Shown one piece after another: positions 37,804-46,299 of a stretch of 64,000 nucleotides of DNA. The notes beneath the pieces are model-generated. The model saw only the letters and a program-made list of their open reading frames with translations, was not told where the DNA came from and searched no databases. Location of the stretch: positions 1 through 64,000 of the forward strand of contig NZ_PPHF01000019.1 of the NCBI RefSeq assembly GCF_002904335.1, given 5' to 3'. Position numbers and translations under genes: made by a program. Origin of the DNA: Amycolatopsis sp. CA-126428. Its GTDB lineage: Bacteria; Actinomycetota; Actinomycetes; Mycobacteriales; Pseudonocardiaceae. How positions within the stretch are numbered: the stretch's first letter is position 1; each line of letters begins with the position of its first letter.

Positions 37804-39462
37804 TCAGGAAAAGTACAGCGTCGACGGCGTGGGATCCTGGTGGACCCGCGGTTTCCCGGCCGCCGTGAGATCCGTGCCGAAAGCCGCGCCCAGCCCGGTC
37901 CGGACGCTCGTCATCGTGAAATAGCCGCTGAACGCGAATTCGTCGCCGACCGGGTCGATCGCGGTCACCGAGAACTCGTCGGCGTGGCCGGAGTCGTCGG
38001 CCGCGCGCGTGCAGAGCAGTTCGTGGCCCTGGCTCGAGGTCGTCGTGGTCGCGTGGAGCACCCGGCCGGACGCCTTGCTGCCCACCGATTGCCCGGTGCC
38101 GAGCGGCGCGAAGCACCACAGATCGGTGTCGTCGATGTTCGCCGGCCGCAGCCGGTGCACGACCTCGCCCCCGCCGGGCTCGGCCGCCGTGGCCGGGATG
38201 GCTTCGCTGCCGCTGGCGTGCAGGCACTCGTTGGTGACGTCGTCGCGGACGTAGGCGCCCTCGGCGCCGGGCAGGCCGCCGCAGAGGTAGCCGGCGGACG
38301 CGGCGAGCCGCAGCTGCTTCCGCACGGCGGTGAGCTGCGTGGCCGGGTCCGGCACGCCGAGCCCGGCCAGCAGGGTCCCCATCCCGTCGAGCAACGGCTT
38401 CAGCACGTCCTGCTGGGTCCGGAAGCCGAACACGGTTTCGCGGTAGCTGCGGACCTGGTCGACCACCTGGGCCCGCCGTGCCGGGTCGTCGCGCACGAGC
38501 TTGGCGAGCAGCCCGACGGTGTCGAGCCGGAAGTGCCGGCCGGGCTGGAGGGTCTGGTCGAGGCCCCACGGGATCAGCTTGAAGTCGATGTCGTCGACGC
38601 CCGGCTGGGCGACGGCGTCGACGTCGTTGTAGACGTAGGTGTTGTTGGTGTTGCGGGAGTAGCCGTCCCAGTGCTTGAGGAAGAACTCCATCGCGTAGAT
38701 CTTGATGAACTGGTCGAGGTCGAAGACTTCGCTCGCGCCGGCCACTCCGTGCGCGGCGATGTGGTCGATGGCGAACCGCAGATCGGCCTTGTCGTCGAAC
38801 TTCGACAGCGGCTCCACCCCGATGAGCGGCAGCCGCGCGGCGACGAAGTCGTCCTGGTGTTCCAGTTCGTAGAGATTGCCGTCCGGGTGACCGAAGTTGC
38901 GCTCGATGTACCGCGGCATGATCGGCTCGACGTTGACGAAGACCCCGGGGCTGTCGACGCCGGCCACGCCCTGCCCGATCGGCACGCCGTTCACGCGCAC
39001 CTGAGCGTGATTGCCGCGGGAATGGGGGAGACCGGCGAGCTCGAACAGTTTGTACCCGAGCAGCTGCCGGACGTAGGAGAGGTCCTGGACGGAGTTGTTG
39101 AGCGTCAGGTACCGCGACCCGATCAGCTCGCGGACCGGATCCTTGTTCGCGTCGAGGAACTTCCCGAAGTCGATGTGCAGGCAGGGCTTGTCGCTGTTGA
39201 TCGAGCCGCAGAACGACTTCTTCTTGATCCCGACGTCCGGGAACGCCGTCCGCGCGGGGAACTTCGTGCCGGACAGCTCGACCGACGTCGCCTTCCGCCA
39301 GGTGTAACGGCTACCGCCGGTCCAGTCGAAGTTGCACACCCCGCCGGCGGGCTGCTCGGTGCGCACGGCGTCCCAGTCCGCCGGCGGCAGCGTGATATCG
39401 ATCGTCAGCACATTGTCGATCGCGTAGAGGGAATCGAGTGCCTGCTGCTCCTGGCTGCCCAT
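37804..39462 (-). CDS. CotH-like protein kinase with C-terminal trefoil-like domain
   Basis: A 552-residue protein. Residues 20-390 match the CotH fold: GIKKKSFCGSINSD and KPCLHIDFGKFLD with LTLNNSVQDLSYVRQLLGYK early, the catalytic region KHWDGYSRNTNNTYVYND, and DFKLIPWGLDQTLQ with the metal Asp. CotH phosphorylates spore-coat proteins in Bacillus. The last 140 residues (from TNECLHASGSEAI) look like a ricin-B or AbfB beta-trefoil. ATG 39462 is 6 nt after a TACACT -10, leaving no signal peptide, which is odd since most actinobacterial relatives are exported. Substrate unknown. Confidence 0.8.
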   Translation of the reverse strand: MGSQEQQALDSLYAIDNVLTIDITLPPADWDAVRTEQPAGGVCNFDWTGGSRYTWRKATSVELSGTKFPARTAFPDVGIKKKSFCGSINSDKPCLHIDFGKFLDANKDPVRELIGSRYLTLNNSVQDLSYVRQLLGYKLFELAGLPHSRGNHAQVRVNGVPIGQGVAGVDSPGVFVNVEPIMPRYIERNFGHPDGNLYELEHQDDFVAARLPLIGVEPLSKFDDKADLRFAIDHIAAHGVAGASEVFDLDQFIKIYAMEFFLKHWDGYSRNTNNTYVYNDVDAVAQPGVDDIDFKLIPWGLDQTLQPGRHFRLDTVGLLAKLVRDDPARRAQVVDQVRSYRETVFGFRTQQDVLKPLLDGMGTLLAGLGVPDPATQLTAVRKQLRLAASAGYLCGGLPGAEGAYVRDDVTNECLHASGSEAIPATAAEPGGGEVVHRLRPANIDDTDLWCFAPLGTGQSVGSKASGRVLHATTTTSSQGHELLCTRAADDSGHADEFSVTAIDPVGDEFAFSGYFTMTSVRTGLGAAFGTDLTAAGKPRVHQDPTPSTLYFS

Positions 39463-39468
39463 CCGCTC

Positions 39469-39474
39469 AGTGTA
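39469..39474 (-). promoter_or_regulatory. -10 element of leaderless promoter
   Basis: On the minus strand TACACT ends 6 nt before ATG 39462. Confidence 0.5.
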
Positions 39475-39573
39475 CGACCGGAAACCGGGGTCGGAATGCG
39501 AAAGTAATTCCGTGATGAATCCGGTTTCGGGTGGGTGTATCACCCATTGTGCGGGCAGCCGGTGAGGGAGCGC

Positions 39574-40968
39574 CTACGTCCCCGACGGCGAACCGTGCGC
39601 TGCCCATCCCGGCAGCACCGTGCCCGGCAACGATTCCACCGCGGCTCGCGGCGATTCCGCGACTCCGGGCGGAGCGGCGGTGCCGGGACCGCTCGCGGCC
39701 GCCGTCGTCAACGTGCGCACCTGGGCCGCGATCGCCTGCCGGCGGGCTTCGAAATCCGCGTCCGTCAGCGCGTCCGGGGCCGTCGGCTGGCCCAGGACCG
39801 GGGTGTGCAGGTGCCCGCCGGCCACCGACGTCAACCCCAGGCCGGTGCGGACCCGGTTGCTGCGGAACATCGATTCGTTGGACAGGTAGTTCCCGCCCCC
39901 GCCGGAGGCGGCGATCTCGCCCGCGGCCGGGGCGTCCGAGCGGCACACCGGGGTTCCGGTGCCCGGGTGGGCCGCGTCCGGCCACACGCAGAACGCCTGG
40001 TTGAAGTTCACCGGGTAGGCGCCGGCCGGTGCGGCCAGCATCCGGTCGGACGGCAGCGTCGTCTCGATGAACTGGACGTCCGGCTGCGGCCAGCCCGCGG
40101 CCGGTGGCACGCCGCCGGTGATCGACACGTTGTTGTTGTCGGGGAAGCCGCCGCGCCAGGCGCCGGCCCAGCGTTCGATGTCGAACCGGCCCGGGCGGCC
40201 CTGGCTGATGGTCATGATCACGTCCGGTCGTCGCGCGCGGTCGCGCAACGCCGTGCCGTAGGCCGCTTCGACGATGCCCGCGTCGAAGTAGCCCCACACG
40301 ACCGGGAAGTTCACCGCCTGCACCACGGCCGGCCCCGACGGCGTGGCGAGGATCCGCCCGTCCAGCTGCAGGGCCGCCGCGCCGGCCGGGTTCGAGATCC
40401 GGACACCGGCGCCGTCGAGCTGGAACGGGTCGAAGCCGCTCACCATGACCCGCCGCGTCTTCCCGAGCGGGAACCGGACGTCGTCGAGGCCGCGCGATCC
40501 GCGGTCGAACGCCGCGAGCAGCGACACCCGCTGCGACGCCGGAAGCGCGAAGGACGGCCGCCATTGCCGCACCGCGCTGCTGAGCTGCAGCCGCGCCCAG
40601 TACAGCGGCCGGTCGTCGAAGCGGTCGAGCGTGCCGAGGCCGGGCGTGCGGCCCTGGGCGCGGTCGACCGCGGTCCGCCACAGCCGGGCACCGGCCTGCG
40701 TGACCACCCGTTCGGCCCGGCGCGGGGTGCGGGCGGCGCAGAGGTCGTGCTCGACCTCGGCGACGAAGGGAGCCAGCCCGGCCAGCCGGACCAGCTCGGG
40801 GCCGACGGCCGGCCCACCGGATGGCATCGTCGCGGTCAGCCGCTGCTCCTCCACGGTCAGCGGGACGGCGGCGTCGAAGCAGCTCCGCGCCGGCGTGGCC
40901 GCGGCGACGCCGGGGAGCACGAACATCGGTACGGCGGAAAGCAAGGGGAGCAGGGCGGAAAGGCGCAC
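39574..40968 (-). CDS. Secreted C15-like (pyroglutamyl peptidase fold) protein with Ser nucleophile position
   Basis: A 464-residue protein. A signal peptide (LSALLPLLSAVPMFVLPGVAAATP) covers residues 3-26. From residue 172 it follows the C15 pattern: VMVSGFDPFQ, ISNPAG, VNFPVVWG, PDVIMTISQGRPGRFDIER. The expected Glu is E265 and the expected His is H388 (GGHLHTP). In the nucleophile motif, which reads G-x-Y-x-C-N in active enzymes, it has GGNYLSNE with Ser363. A Cys-containing insertion precedes it. It may be a serine variant, a binding protein or inactive. GTG 40968 follows GGAGGAAACCC. It is divergent from gamma-glutamyltransferase. Confidence 0.7.
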   Translation of the reverse strand: MRLSALLPLLSAVPMFVLPGVAAATPARSCFDAAVPLTVEEQRLTATMPSGGPAVGPELVRLAGLAPFVAEVEHDLCAARTPRRAERVVTQAGARLWRTAVDRAQGRTPGLGTLDRFDDRPLYWARLQLSSAVRQWRPSFALPASQRVSLLAAFDRGSRGLDDVRFPLGKTRRVMVSGFDPFQLDGAGVRISNPAGAAALQLDGRILATPSGPAVVQAVNFPVVWGYFDAGIVEAAYGTALRDRARRPDVIMTISQGRPGRFDIERWAGAWRGGFPDNNNVSITGGVPPAAGWPQPDVQFIETTLPSDRMLAAPAGAYPVNFNQAFCVWPDAAHPGTGTPVCRSDAPAAGEIAASGGGGNYLSNESMFRSNRVRTGLGLTSVAGGHLHTPVLGQPTAPDALTDADFEARRQAIAAQVRTLTTAAASGPGTAAPPGVAESPRAAVESLPGTVLPGWAAHGSPSGT

Positions 40969-41057
40969 GGGTTTCCTCCACGTCGCTGAGCGATCTCCGC
41001 CACCCAGTCTTCCGGTCGGGAAGCGATCCGAGAACCGTGCATAAGTCGGTCGATGTC

Positions 41058-41086
41058 TTGAAGCCGCCTTGACCAAGGGGCAGACT
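41058..41086 (+). promoter_or_regulatory. Promoter of ggt
   Basis: TTGAAG (41058-41063) and CAGACT (41081-41086) are separated by exactly 17 nt, and CAGACT ends 7 nt before ATG 41094, so the message is probably leaderless. Confidence 0.5.
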
Positions 41087-41093
41087 CGCTCGC

Positions 41094-42890
41094 ATGCCCG
41101 CGCACTGGAGCCGCACCACGCTCGTCCTGGCCGTCGCCGCCGTGCTCACCGCCGGCGCCGCCGTGCCCGCCACCGCCGCCACACCCACGCCGAAGTCGCC
41201 GGTCGCCGTCGGCTTCGGAGGCGCTGTCGCCAGCATCGACGCCGACGCCACCGCGATCGGCACGCAGGTCCTCCGCGACGGCGGGAACGCCGTCGACGCG
41301 GCCGTCGCGGTCGCCGCCGCGCTCGGCGTCACCGACCCGTTCTCCGCCGGGGTCGGCGGCGGCGGGTTCTTCGTCTACTACGACGCCAAGACCCACCGCG
41401 TGCACACCCTGGACGGCCGCGAGACCGCGCCGAAGACCGCCGACGAGAACCTCTTCGTCGAAAACGGCAAGCCGCTCGCGTTCGCCGACGCCGTCACCAG
41501 CGGCCTGAGCGTCGGCGTGCCCGGCACGCCCGCGACCTGGGCCGAAGCCCTGCGCAAGTGGGGGACGCGATCGCTGGCGAAGTCGCTGAGGCCCGCCGAG
41601 AACCTCGCTCGCACCGGCTTCGTCGTCGACCAGACGTTCCAGACGCAGATCGCGAACAACGCCGCGCGGTTCTCCGCGTTCCCGGCTACGCGGTCGCTGT
41701 ACCTGCCGGGTGGCGCGCCCCCGGCGCCGGGGACGGTCTTCAAGAACCCCGACCTGGCGGCCACGTACGCGCAGCTCGAGCGGTCCGGCGTCGACGCGCT
41801 GTACCGCGGCCCGATCGGCGCGGACATCGCCAGGACCGTGCAGAAGCCGCCGGTCGACCCGGCTTCGACGCTGAACGCCCGCCCCGGGAACCTCACCACG
41901 GGTGACCTCGCCGCCTACCGAGCCATCGAGCGCGACCCGACCCACGCGCGCTACGAGGGCCTCGACGTCTACGGCATGCCGGCGCCGTCGTCGGGCGGGC
42001 TGACGGTCGGCGAGGCGCTCAACATCCTGGAGAACTTCGACCTGAAGCACGCGAGCAAGGCCGACTACCTGCAGTACTTCCTGGAGTCGACCCGCTTCGC
42101 CTTCGCCGACCGCAACCGCTGGATCGGCGACCCGGCGTTCGTCGACGTCCCGGCGCGCGAACTGCTCGGCCAGCGGTTCGCCGACTCCCGGGCGTGCCTG
42201 ATCTCGAAGGACAAGGCGGCGACCAGCCCGGTCGCCCCGGCCGACCCCCGGCACCCGGCCGCGTGCGCCGCGGGCTCGGTGGCGGCTCCCACTCCGTACG
42301 AGGGGGAGAACACGACGCACCTGACGGTGGCGGACAAGTGGGGCAACGTCGTCGCCTACACGTTGACGATCGAGCAGGAGGGTGGCAGCGGCATCGTCGT
42401 GCCGGGCCGCGGGTTCCTGCTGAACAACGAGCTGACGGACTTCTCGTTCACGCCGGTGACGCCGGGCGTGCCGGACCCGAACCTCCCGGGCCCGGGCAAG
42501 CGCCCCCGCTCGTCGATGGCCCCGACGATCGTCCTCGACCACGGCCGCCCGTTCTTCGCGACGGGTTCCCCGGGCGGAGCGTCGATTATCACGACGGTGC
42601 TGCAGGTGATCCTCGGCCGCCTCGACCGCGGTTTGTCACTGGAGAACGCGATCGCGGCCCCGCGGGCGTCGCAGCGCAACTCGGCGGCGGCCCAGGTGGA
42701 GCAGGCCTTCCTGGACCAGCCGGAGACGGCGGAGCTGCAGGCCCGGGGCCAGGGCTTCTCGACGGCCCCGGCAGAGATCGGCGCGGCGACGGGCGTGGAG
42801 CGGCTGCGCGACGGCCGGTGGTTGGCGGCGGCGGAGCCGGTGCGGCGCGGGCAGGGTGCGGCGCAGGTGGTGTGGCCGGCGCGCTGGTAG
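41094..42890 (+). CDS. ggt: Gamma-glutamyltransferase, secreted
   Basis: A 598-residue precursor of an Ntn hydrolase acting on glutathione and other gamma-glutamyl compounds outside the cell. The signal peptide covers residues 1-28. GGNAVDAAVAVAAALGV and SAGVGGGGFFVYYD are N-terminal motifs. Self-cleavage should occur before Thr407 in ENTTHLTVADKWG. SSMAPTIV and GSPGGASI bind substrate in the small subunit. It is divergent from a pyroglutamyl-peptidase-like exported protein, hinting at shared extracellular use of gamma-glutamyl or pyroglutamyl peptides. Confidence 0.95.
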   Translation: MPAHWSRTTLVLAVAAVLTAGAAVPATAATPTPKSPVAVGFGGAVASIDADATAIGTQVLRDGGNAVDAAVAVAAALGVTDPFSAGVGGGGFFVYYDAKTHRVHTLDGRETAPKTADENLFVENGKPLAFADAVTSGLSVGVPGTPATWAEALRKWGTRSLAKSLRPAENLARTGFVVDQTFQTQIANNAARFSAFPATRSLYLPGGAPPAPGTVFKNPDLAATYAQLERSGVDALYRGPIGADIARTVQKPPVDPASTLNARPGNLTTGDLAAYRAIERDPTHARYEGLDVYGMPAPSSGGLTVGEALNILENFDLKHASKADYLQYFLESTRFAFADRNRWIGDPAFVDVPARELLGQRFADSRACLISKDKAATSPVAPADPRHPAACAAGSVAAPTPYEGENTTHLTVADKWGNVVAYTLTIEQEGGSGIVVPGRGFLLNNELTDFSFTPVTPGVPDPNLPGPGKRPRSSMAPTIVLDHGRPFFATGSPGGASIITTVLQVILGRLDRGLSLENAIAAPRASQRNSAAAQVEQAFLDQPETAELQARGQGFSTAPAEIGAATGVERLRDGRWLAAAEPVRRGQGAAQVVWPARW

Positions 42891-42897
42891 GGCCGAG

Positions 42898-42927
42898 GCC
42901 CGCCTTTCCCGGTCGGGAGAGGCGGGC
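42898..42927 (+). terminator. Hairpin terminator after ggt
   Basis: GCCCGCCT (42898-42905) pairs with AGGCGGGC (42920-42927), with inner TCCCG/CGGGA. A decayed copy of the same sequence follows at about 42950-42975. Confidence 0.65.
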
Positions 42928-43163
42928 ACGCCGCTCGTAGGGGCTTTCCGCTCGGGAGAGGCAGGCCGCTCGCATGCGCAGCGGCCCGGCACCGACGGGA
43001 AAGAAGCCCCCGCCCTCCCTGGGGGGCGTGCCCTTGTCCAGCCTATCGGCACCCCCCGACGAAAAACCGTGAAAGCACGTTGCCGGAGCCTGGTTGTCCC
43101 CATCGCGGTGACCCTGTGGACAACCAGGCCCGAGCTGGCCGCACCCAGCTGAACGGGGCCTTC
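42928..43163. other. Non-coding gap between ggt and the fmt promoter
   Basis: This is most of the 331-nt gap before fmt. It contains a decayed repeat of the ggt terminator, a GCCCCC/GGGGGC hairpin (43006-43027) and the wide inverted repeat at 43089-43128. No frame has coding bias, and no RNA family was recognised. A peptide deformylase gene, often next to fmt, is absent here. Confidence 0.5.
43089..43128. repeat. 11-bp inverted repeat upstream of fmt
   Basis: CCTGGTTGTCC (43089-43099) and GGACAACCAGG (43118-43128) are perfect inverted copies separated by 18 nt, centred about 60 nt before the -10 of the fmt leader. It could be a regulator dyad or the stem of an upstream terminator. Confidence 0.5.
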
Positions 43164-43169
43164 TAGACT
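43164..43169 (+). promoter_or_regulatory. -10 element for leaderless leader ORF and fmt
   Basis: TAGACT ends 8 nt before the ATG at 43178 of a 15-codon leader ORF, which in turn overlaps the fmt start. Confidence 0.45.
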
Positions 43170-43177
43170 CGGCCCCG

Positions 43178-43225
43178 ATGTTCCAGCCACCTGAAACCCT
43201 GCTTCCGCCGGGGGTGGGCCGATGA
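43178..43225 (+). CDS. Candidate leader peptide upstream of fmt
   Basis: ATG 43178 begins a 15-codon frame encoding [15 protein letters not shown] and ending in a TGA that overlaps the fmt ATG as ATGA. It starts 8 nt after a TAGACT -10 and so would be translated from a leaderless mRNA. It contains two diprolyl motifs (QPPE and LPPG); PPG and PPE are classes at which ribosomes tend to need EF-P. Ribosomes finishing it could reinitiate on fmt. Short length makes chance a real possibility. Confidence 0.4.
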   Translation: MFQPPETLLPPGVGR

Positions 43226-44148
43226 AGCTCGTCTTCGCCGGCACTCCCGACCCGGCGGTCCCCGCCCTGCGTGCCCTGCTCGACTCCGGGCGGCACGAGG
43301 TCGTCGCCGTCGTCACGCGGCCCGATGCGCAGGCCGGGCGCGGCCGGCGGGTCGTGCGGTCGCCCGTCGGTGCCCTCGCCGACGAACACGGCATCGAGGT
43401 CCTCACGCCCTCGCGCGCCGGGGACCCCGCCTTTCTCGCGCGGCTCACCGAGCTCGCGCCGGACGCCTGCCCCGTCGTCGCCTACGGGGCGCTGCTGCCG
43501 CAGGCCGCCCTCGACATTCCGCGGCTGGGCTGGGTGAATTTGCACTTCTCGCTGCTGCCCGCGTGGCGCGGGGCCGCGCCCGTGCAGGCCGCGATCCGCG
43601 CCGGGGACGAGATCACCGGCGCCTCGACCTTCCGGATCGTCAAGGAACTGGACGCCGGCCCGGTCTACGGCGTCGTCACCGAGGCGATCGGGGCCACCGA
43701 CACCGCCGGCGCCCTGCTCGGGCGGCTCGCGGAGTCCGGGGCCAAGCTGCTGCTGTTCACCATGGACGGTCTGGCCGACGGCAGCCTCGTCGCGCGGGAG
43801 CAGCCCGCCGAGGGCGTCAGCTACGCGCCGAAGGTGACGGTCGAGGACGCGCGGGTGTCCTTCGCCGACCCGGCGCCGGCGGTCGACCGGCAGATCCGGT
43901 CGGTCACCCCGGAGCCGGGTGCCTGGGCGGAGTTCCGCGGCGAGCGGTTCAAGCTCGGCCCGGTCACGGTGCTCGACGAACCCGGCCCGCCGCCGGGCGA
44001 GATCGTGGTCGAACGCAAACGGGTGCTGGTCGGGACGGCGACGAAGCCGCTGCGGCTCGGCGAAGTCCAGGCGCCCGGCAAGAAACGGATGGCGGCCACC
44101 GACTGGGCGCGCGGAACAAGGATCGACCAGGGAGAGCGCCTCCGGTGA
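43222..44148 (+). CDS. fmt: Methionyl-tRNA formyltransferase
   Basis: A 308-residue enzyme formylating initiator Met-tRNA with 10-formyl-[22 protein letters not shown] starts the Rossmann domain. The catalytic core is [17 protein letters not shown] followed by [12 protein letters not shown], with the usual Asn, His and Asp. The C-terminal domain binds tRNA. ATG 43222 overlaps a short leader ORF, and its stop overlaps rsmB (GTGA). Confidence 0.96.
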   Translation: MKLVFAGTPDPAVPALRALLDSGRHEVVAVVTRPDAQAGRGRRVVRSPVGALADEHGIEVLTPSRAGDPAFLARLTELAPDACPVVAYGALLPQAALDIPRLGWVNLHFSLLPAWRGAAPVQAAIRAGDEITGASTFRIVKELDAGPVYGVVTEAIGATDTAGALLGRLAESGAKLLLFTMDGLADGSLVAREQPAEGVSYAPKVTVEDARVSFADPAPAVDRQIRSVTPEPGAWAEFRGERFKLGPVTVLDEPGPPPGEIVVERKRVLVGTATKPLRLGEVQAPGKKRMAATDWARGTRIDQGERLR

Positions 44149-45569
44149 ACGACCACAGGGAACGACGCCCGTCACGGCCCCAGCGGGGCCGGCCGGCACC
44201 GCGCAAGGAAGGGCCGCGCCGCCCGCCGGAGGTCGACCCGGCCCGGCAGGCCGCGTTCGACGTCCTCGCGGCCGTCCGGACGAAGGACGCCTACGCCAAC
44301 CTCGTCCTGCCGGATCTGCTGCGGGAGCGGCGGATCACCGGCCGGGACGCGGCGCTGGCCACCGAGCTGACGTACGGCACGTCGCGCGCGCAGGGCCTGC
44401 TCGACGCGATCATCGAGTCCTGCGCCGAGCGCCCCCTCAAGCAGACCGACCCGGCGGTGCTCGACGCGCTGCGCCTCGGCGTCTACCAGCTGCTGCGCAC
44501 GCGCATCCCCGAGCACGCCGCCGTGACGTCCACTGTGGACCTCGTGCGCGCGGAAGCCGGTTCGTGGGCCACGGGTTTCGCGAACGCCATCCTGCGCAAG
44601 GTGTCCGAAAAGGACGAAACGACGTGGCTCGACGAGCTGGCGCCGGACGAGGCGGCCGACCCGATCGGGGCCTACGCGCTGCGCACCGCGCACCCGCGCT
44701 GGATCGCGCGGTCGTTCGCCGAAGCACTGGGTGACAAGGGCGCCGGCCTCAAGGCCGCGCTGGAAGCCGACGACGCCCGCCCCGAGGTGCACCTCGTCGC
44801 GCGTCCCGGCGAGATCAGCGCCGACGAGCTCGCCGCGATCACCGGCGGCGACCCGGCGCCGTACTCGCCCTACGGCGTGCGCCTGCCCGCCGGCGCCGGC
44901 GACCCCGCCGACGTCGAGCCGGTCCGCGAGCGGCTGGCCGCGGTGCAGGACGAGGGCAGCCAGCTCTGCGCGATCGCCGCGACGAAGGTGCCGATCGAGG
45001 GCACCGACGAGCGCTGGCTCGACCTCTGCGCCGGTCCCGGCGGCAAGGCGGCGCTGCTCGGCGCGCTGGCCGCGTTGAGCGGGGCGGCCGTCGACGCCGT
45101 GGAGAAGGCGCCGCACCGCGCGAAGCTCGTCGAGAAGGCCACGAGCGGGTTGCCGGTGAAGGTGCACGTGGCCGACGGCCGGGAGAGCGGCCTGGAGCCG
45201 GGGTACGACCGGATCCTCGTCGACGCGCCGTGCAGCGGGCTCGGCGCGCTGCGGCGGCGGCCCGAGGCGCGCTGGCGCCGTCAGCCGTCCGACGTCGCGG
45301 ACCTGACGAAGCTGCAGGGCGAGCTGATCACCGCGGCTTACGACCTGCTGCGGCCGGGCGGCGCGCTGACCTACGTCGTCTGCTCGCCGCACCTGGCCGA
45401 GACCGAAGGCGTCTTCGCGGAGACGGCGCGGCGGCTCAAGGCCGAGGTGGTGGACGCGCGCGAGTTCTTCCCGGGCGTCCCGGAGCTCGGTGACGGGCCG
45501 TACGTCCAGCTGTGGCCGCACCGCCACGGCACCGACGCGATGTTCTGCGCCGTGCTGCGCAAACCGTGA
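44145..45569 (+). CDS. rsmB: 16S rRNA m5C967 methyltransferase
   Basis: A 474-residue protein. The N-terminal NusB-like domain spans residues 30-165 ([13 protein letters not shown]), after a basic Arg/Pro-rich tail. The SAM domain has [14 protein letters not shown], motif [22 protein letters not shown] with one catalytic Cys and motif [13 protein letters not shown] with the other. GTG 44145 overlaps the fmt stop. fmt-rsmB linkage is common across bacteria. Confidence 0.95.
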   Translation: MNDHRERRPSRPQRGRPAPRKEGPRRPPEVDPARQAAFDVLAAVRTKDAYANLVLPDLLRERRITGRDAALATELTYGTSRAQGLLDAIIESCAERPLKQTDPAVLDALRLGVYQLLRTRIPEHAAVTSTVDLVRAEAGSWATGFANAILRKVSEKDETTWLDELAPDEAADPIGAYALRTAHPRWIARSFAEALGDKGAGLKAALEADDARPEVHLVARPGEISADELAAITGGDPAPYSPYGVRLPAGAGDPADVEPVRERLAAVQDEGSQLCAIAATKVPIEGTDERWLDLCAGPGGKAALLGALAALSGAAVDAVEKAPHRAKLVEKATSGLPVKVHVADGRESGLEPGYDRILVDAPCSGLGALRRRPEARWRRQPSDVADLTKLQGELITAAYDLLRPGGALTYVVCSPHLAETEGVFAETARRLKAEVVDAREFFPGVPELGDGPYVQLWPHRHGTDAMFCAVLRKP

Positions 45570-46072
45570 GAGATCTCGGGCTGGTCGCCAGCTCGTGCGG
45601 CGGGCTGGACGTCCGGTTCGCCGCCGAGCTGGCCCGCCCGGCGGCCGAGCGCGGCTGGCGCCCGGCGATCACGCTGACCCCGACGGCTCACCGCTGGCTG
45701 GAGTCGGCCGGGGGCCTCGACGAGCTGGCGGCGTGCACCGACCTGCCGATCCGCAGCGTGTCGCGGCTGCCGGGCGAGCCGCGGCCGCATCCGGACCCGT
45801 CGGTGTTCCTGTTCGCGCCGGCTTCGGCGAACTCGGTCGCGAAGCTGGCGCTGGGTATCGCGGACAACCAGGCACTGACGGTCCTCGGCGACGTGCTGGG
45901 CGCGCCGGGGATCACGGTGGTGGTGGCGTACCAGATCCAGGACACCCGGAAGCACCACCCGGCGTGGCAGCGCCACCTCGACACCCTCGCGGGCGCCGGG
46001 GTGACGCTGCACCGCCTTGATGTCCGGCGGTCGTGGACCGAAGTGCTGGATCTGCTGCCCCCGGCCGGATGA
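45566..46072 (+). CDS. Flavoprotein of the HFCD family
   Basis: A 168-residue protein resembling the flavin-dependent Cys decarboxylase fold of CoaC/EpiD. LVASSCGGLDVRFAAELARPAAERG is the N-terminal FMN-binding region, and FLFAPASANSVAKLALGIADN corresponds to the P-A-S-A-N-T motif. It lacks the CoaB domain and is distinct from the true coaBC at 32145. The substrate is unknown; peptide or small-metabolite decarboxylation is possible. GTG 45566 overlaps the rsmB stop. Confidence 0.82.
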   Translation: MRDLGLVASSCGGLDVRFAAELARPAAERGWRPAITLTPTAHRWLESAGGLDELAACTDLPIRSVSRLPGEPRPHPDPSVFLFAPASANSVAKLALGIADNQALTVLGDVLGAPGITVVVAYQIQDTRKHHPAWQRHLDTLAGAGVTLHRLDVRRSWTEVLDLLPPAG

Positions 46073-46149
46073 GCTGCTGTGCTCGGCGCACGGGTGGCTG
46101 AGCAACACCTAGCGGACCGCGCGGGGGGCCCGTGCCGCGATGGCGGTGA

Positions 46150-46250
46150 GTCGAACATCCGCCCGCCGCGACACATCGGCCCGCGATTGCGCTGAATGAA
46201 CATCAGGTCGCCGCCAGCGCGCAGAATGAACACCAGCCCGCGGGGGCGCC
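46150..46250. repeat. Degenerate 30-bp tandem repeats
   Basis: GCGCTGAATGAACATCAG (46189-46206) recurs as GCGCAGAATGAACACCAG (46219-46236) at a 30-nt period, with weaker copies on either side (around 46153 and 46234). It occupies the 227-nt gap between a flavoprotein and a convergent serine hydrolase. No gene or terminator was identified there. Confidence 0.5.
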
Positions 46251-46299
46251 CCCCGTCTTCCACACTACCGCCGACCACCGACAGTTTCGAGCCGCCGAC

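Noticed and set aside
42928..43163. Structured small RNA gene between ggt and fmt
   Set aside because: Only isolated hairpins are visible; no known RNA fold or promoter-terminator pair could be drawn.
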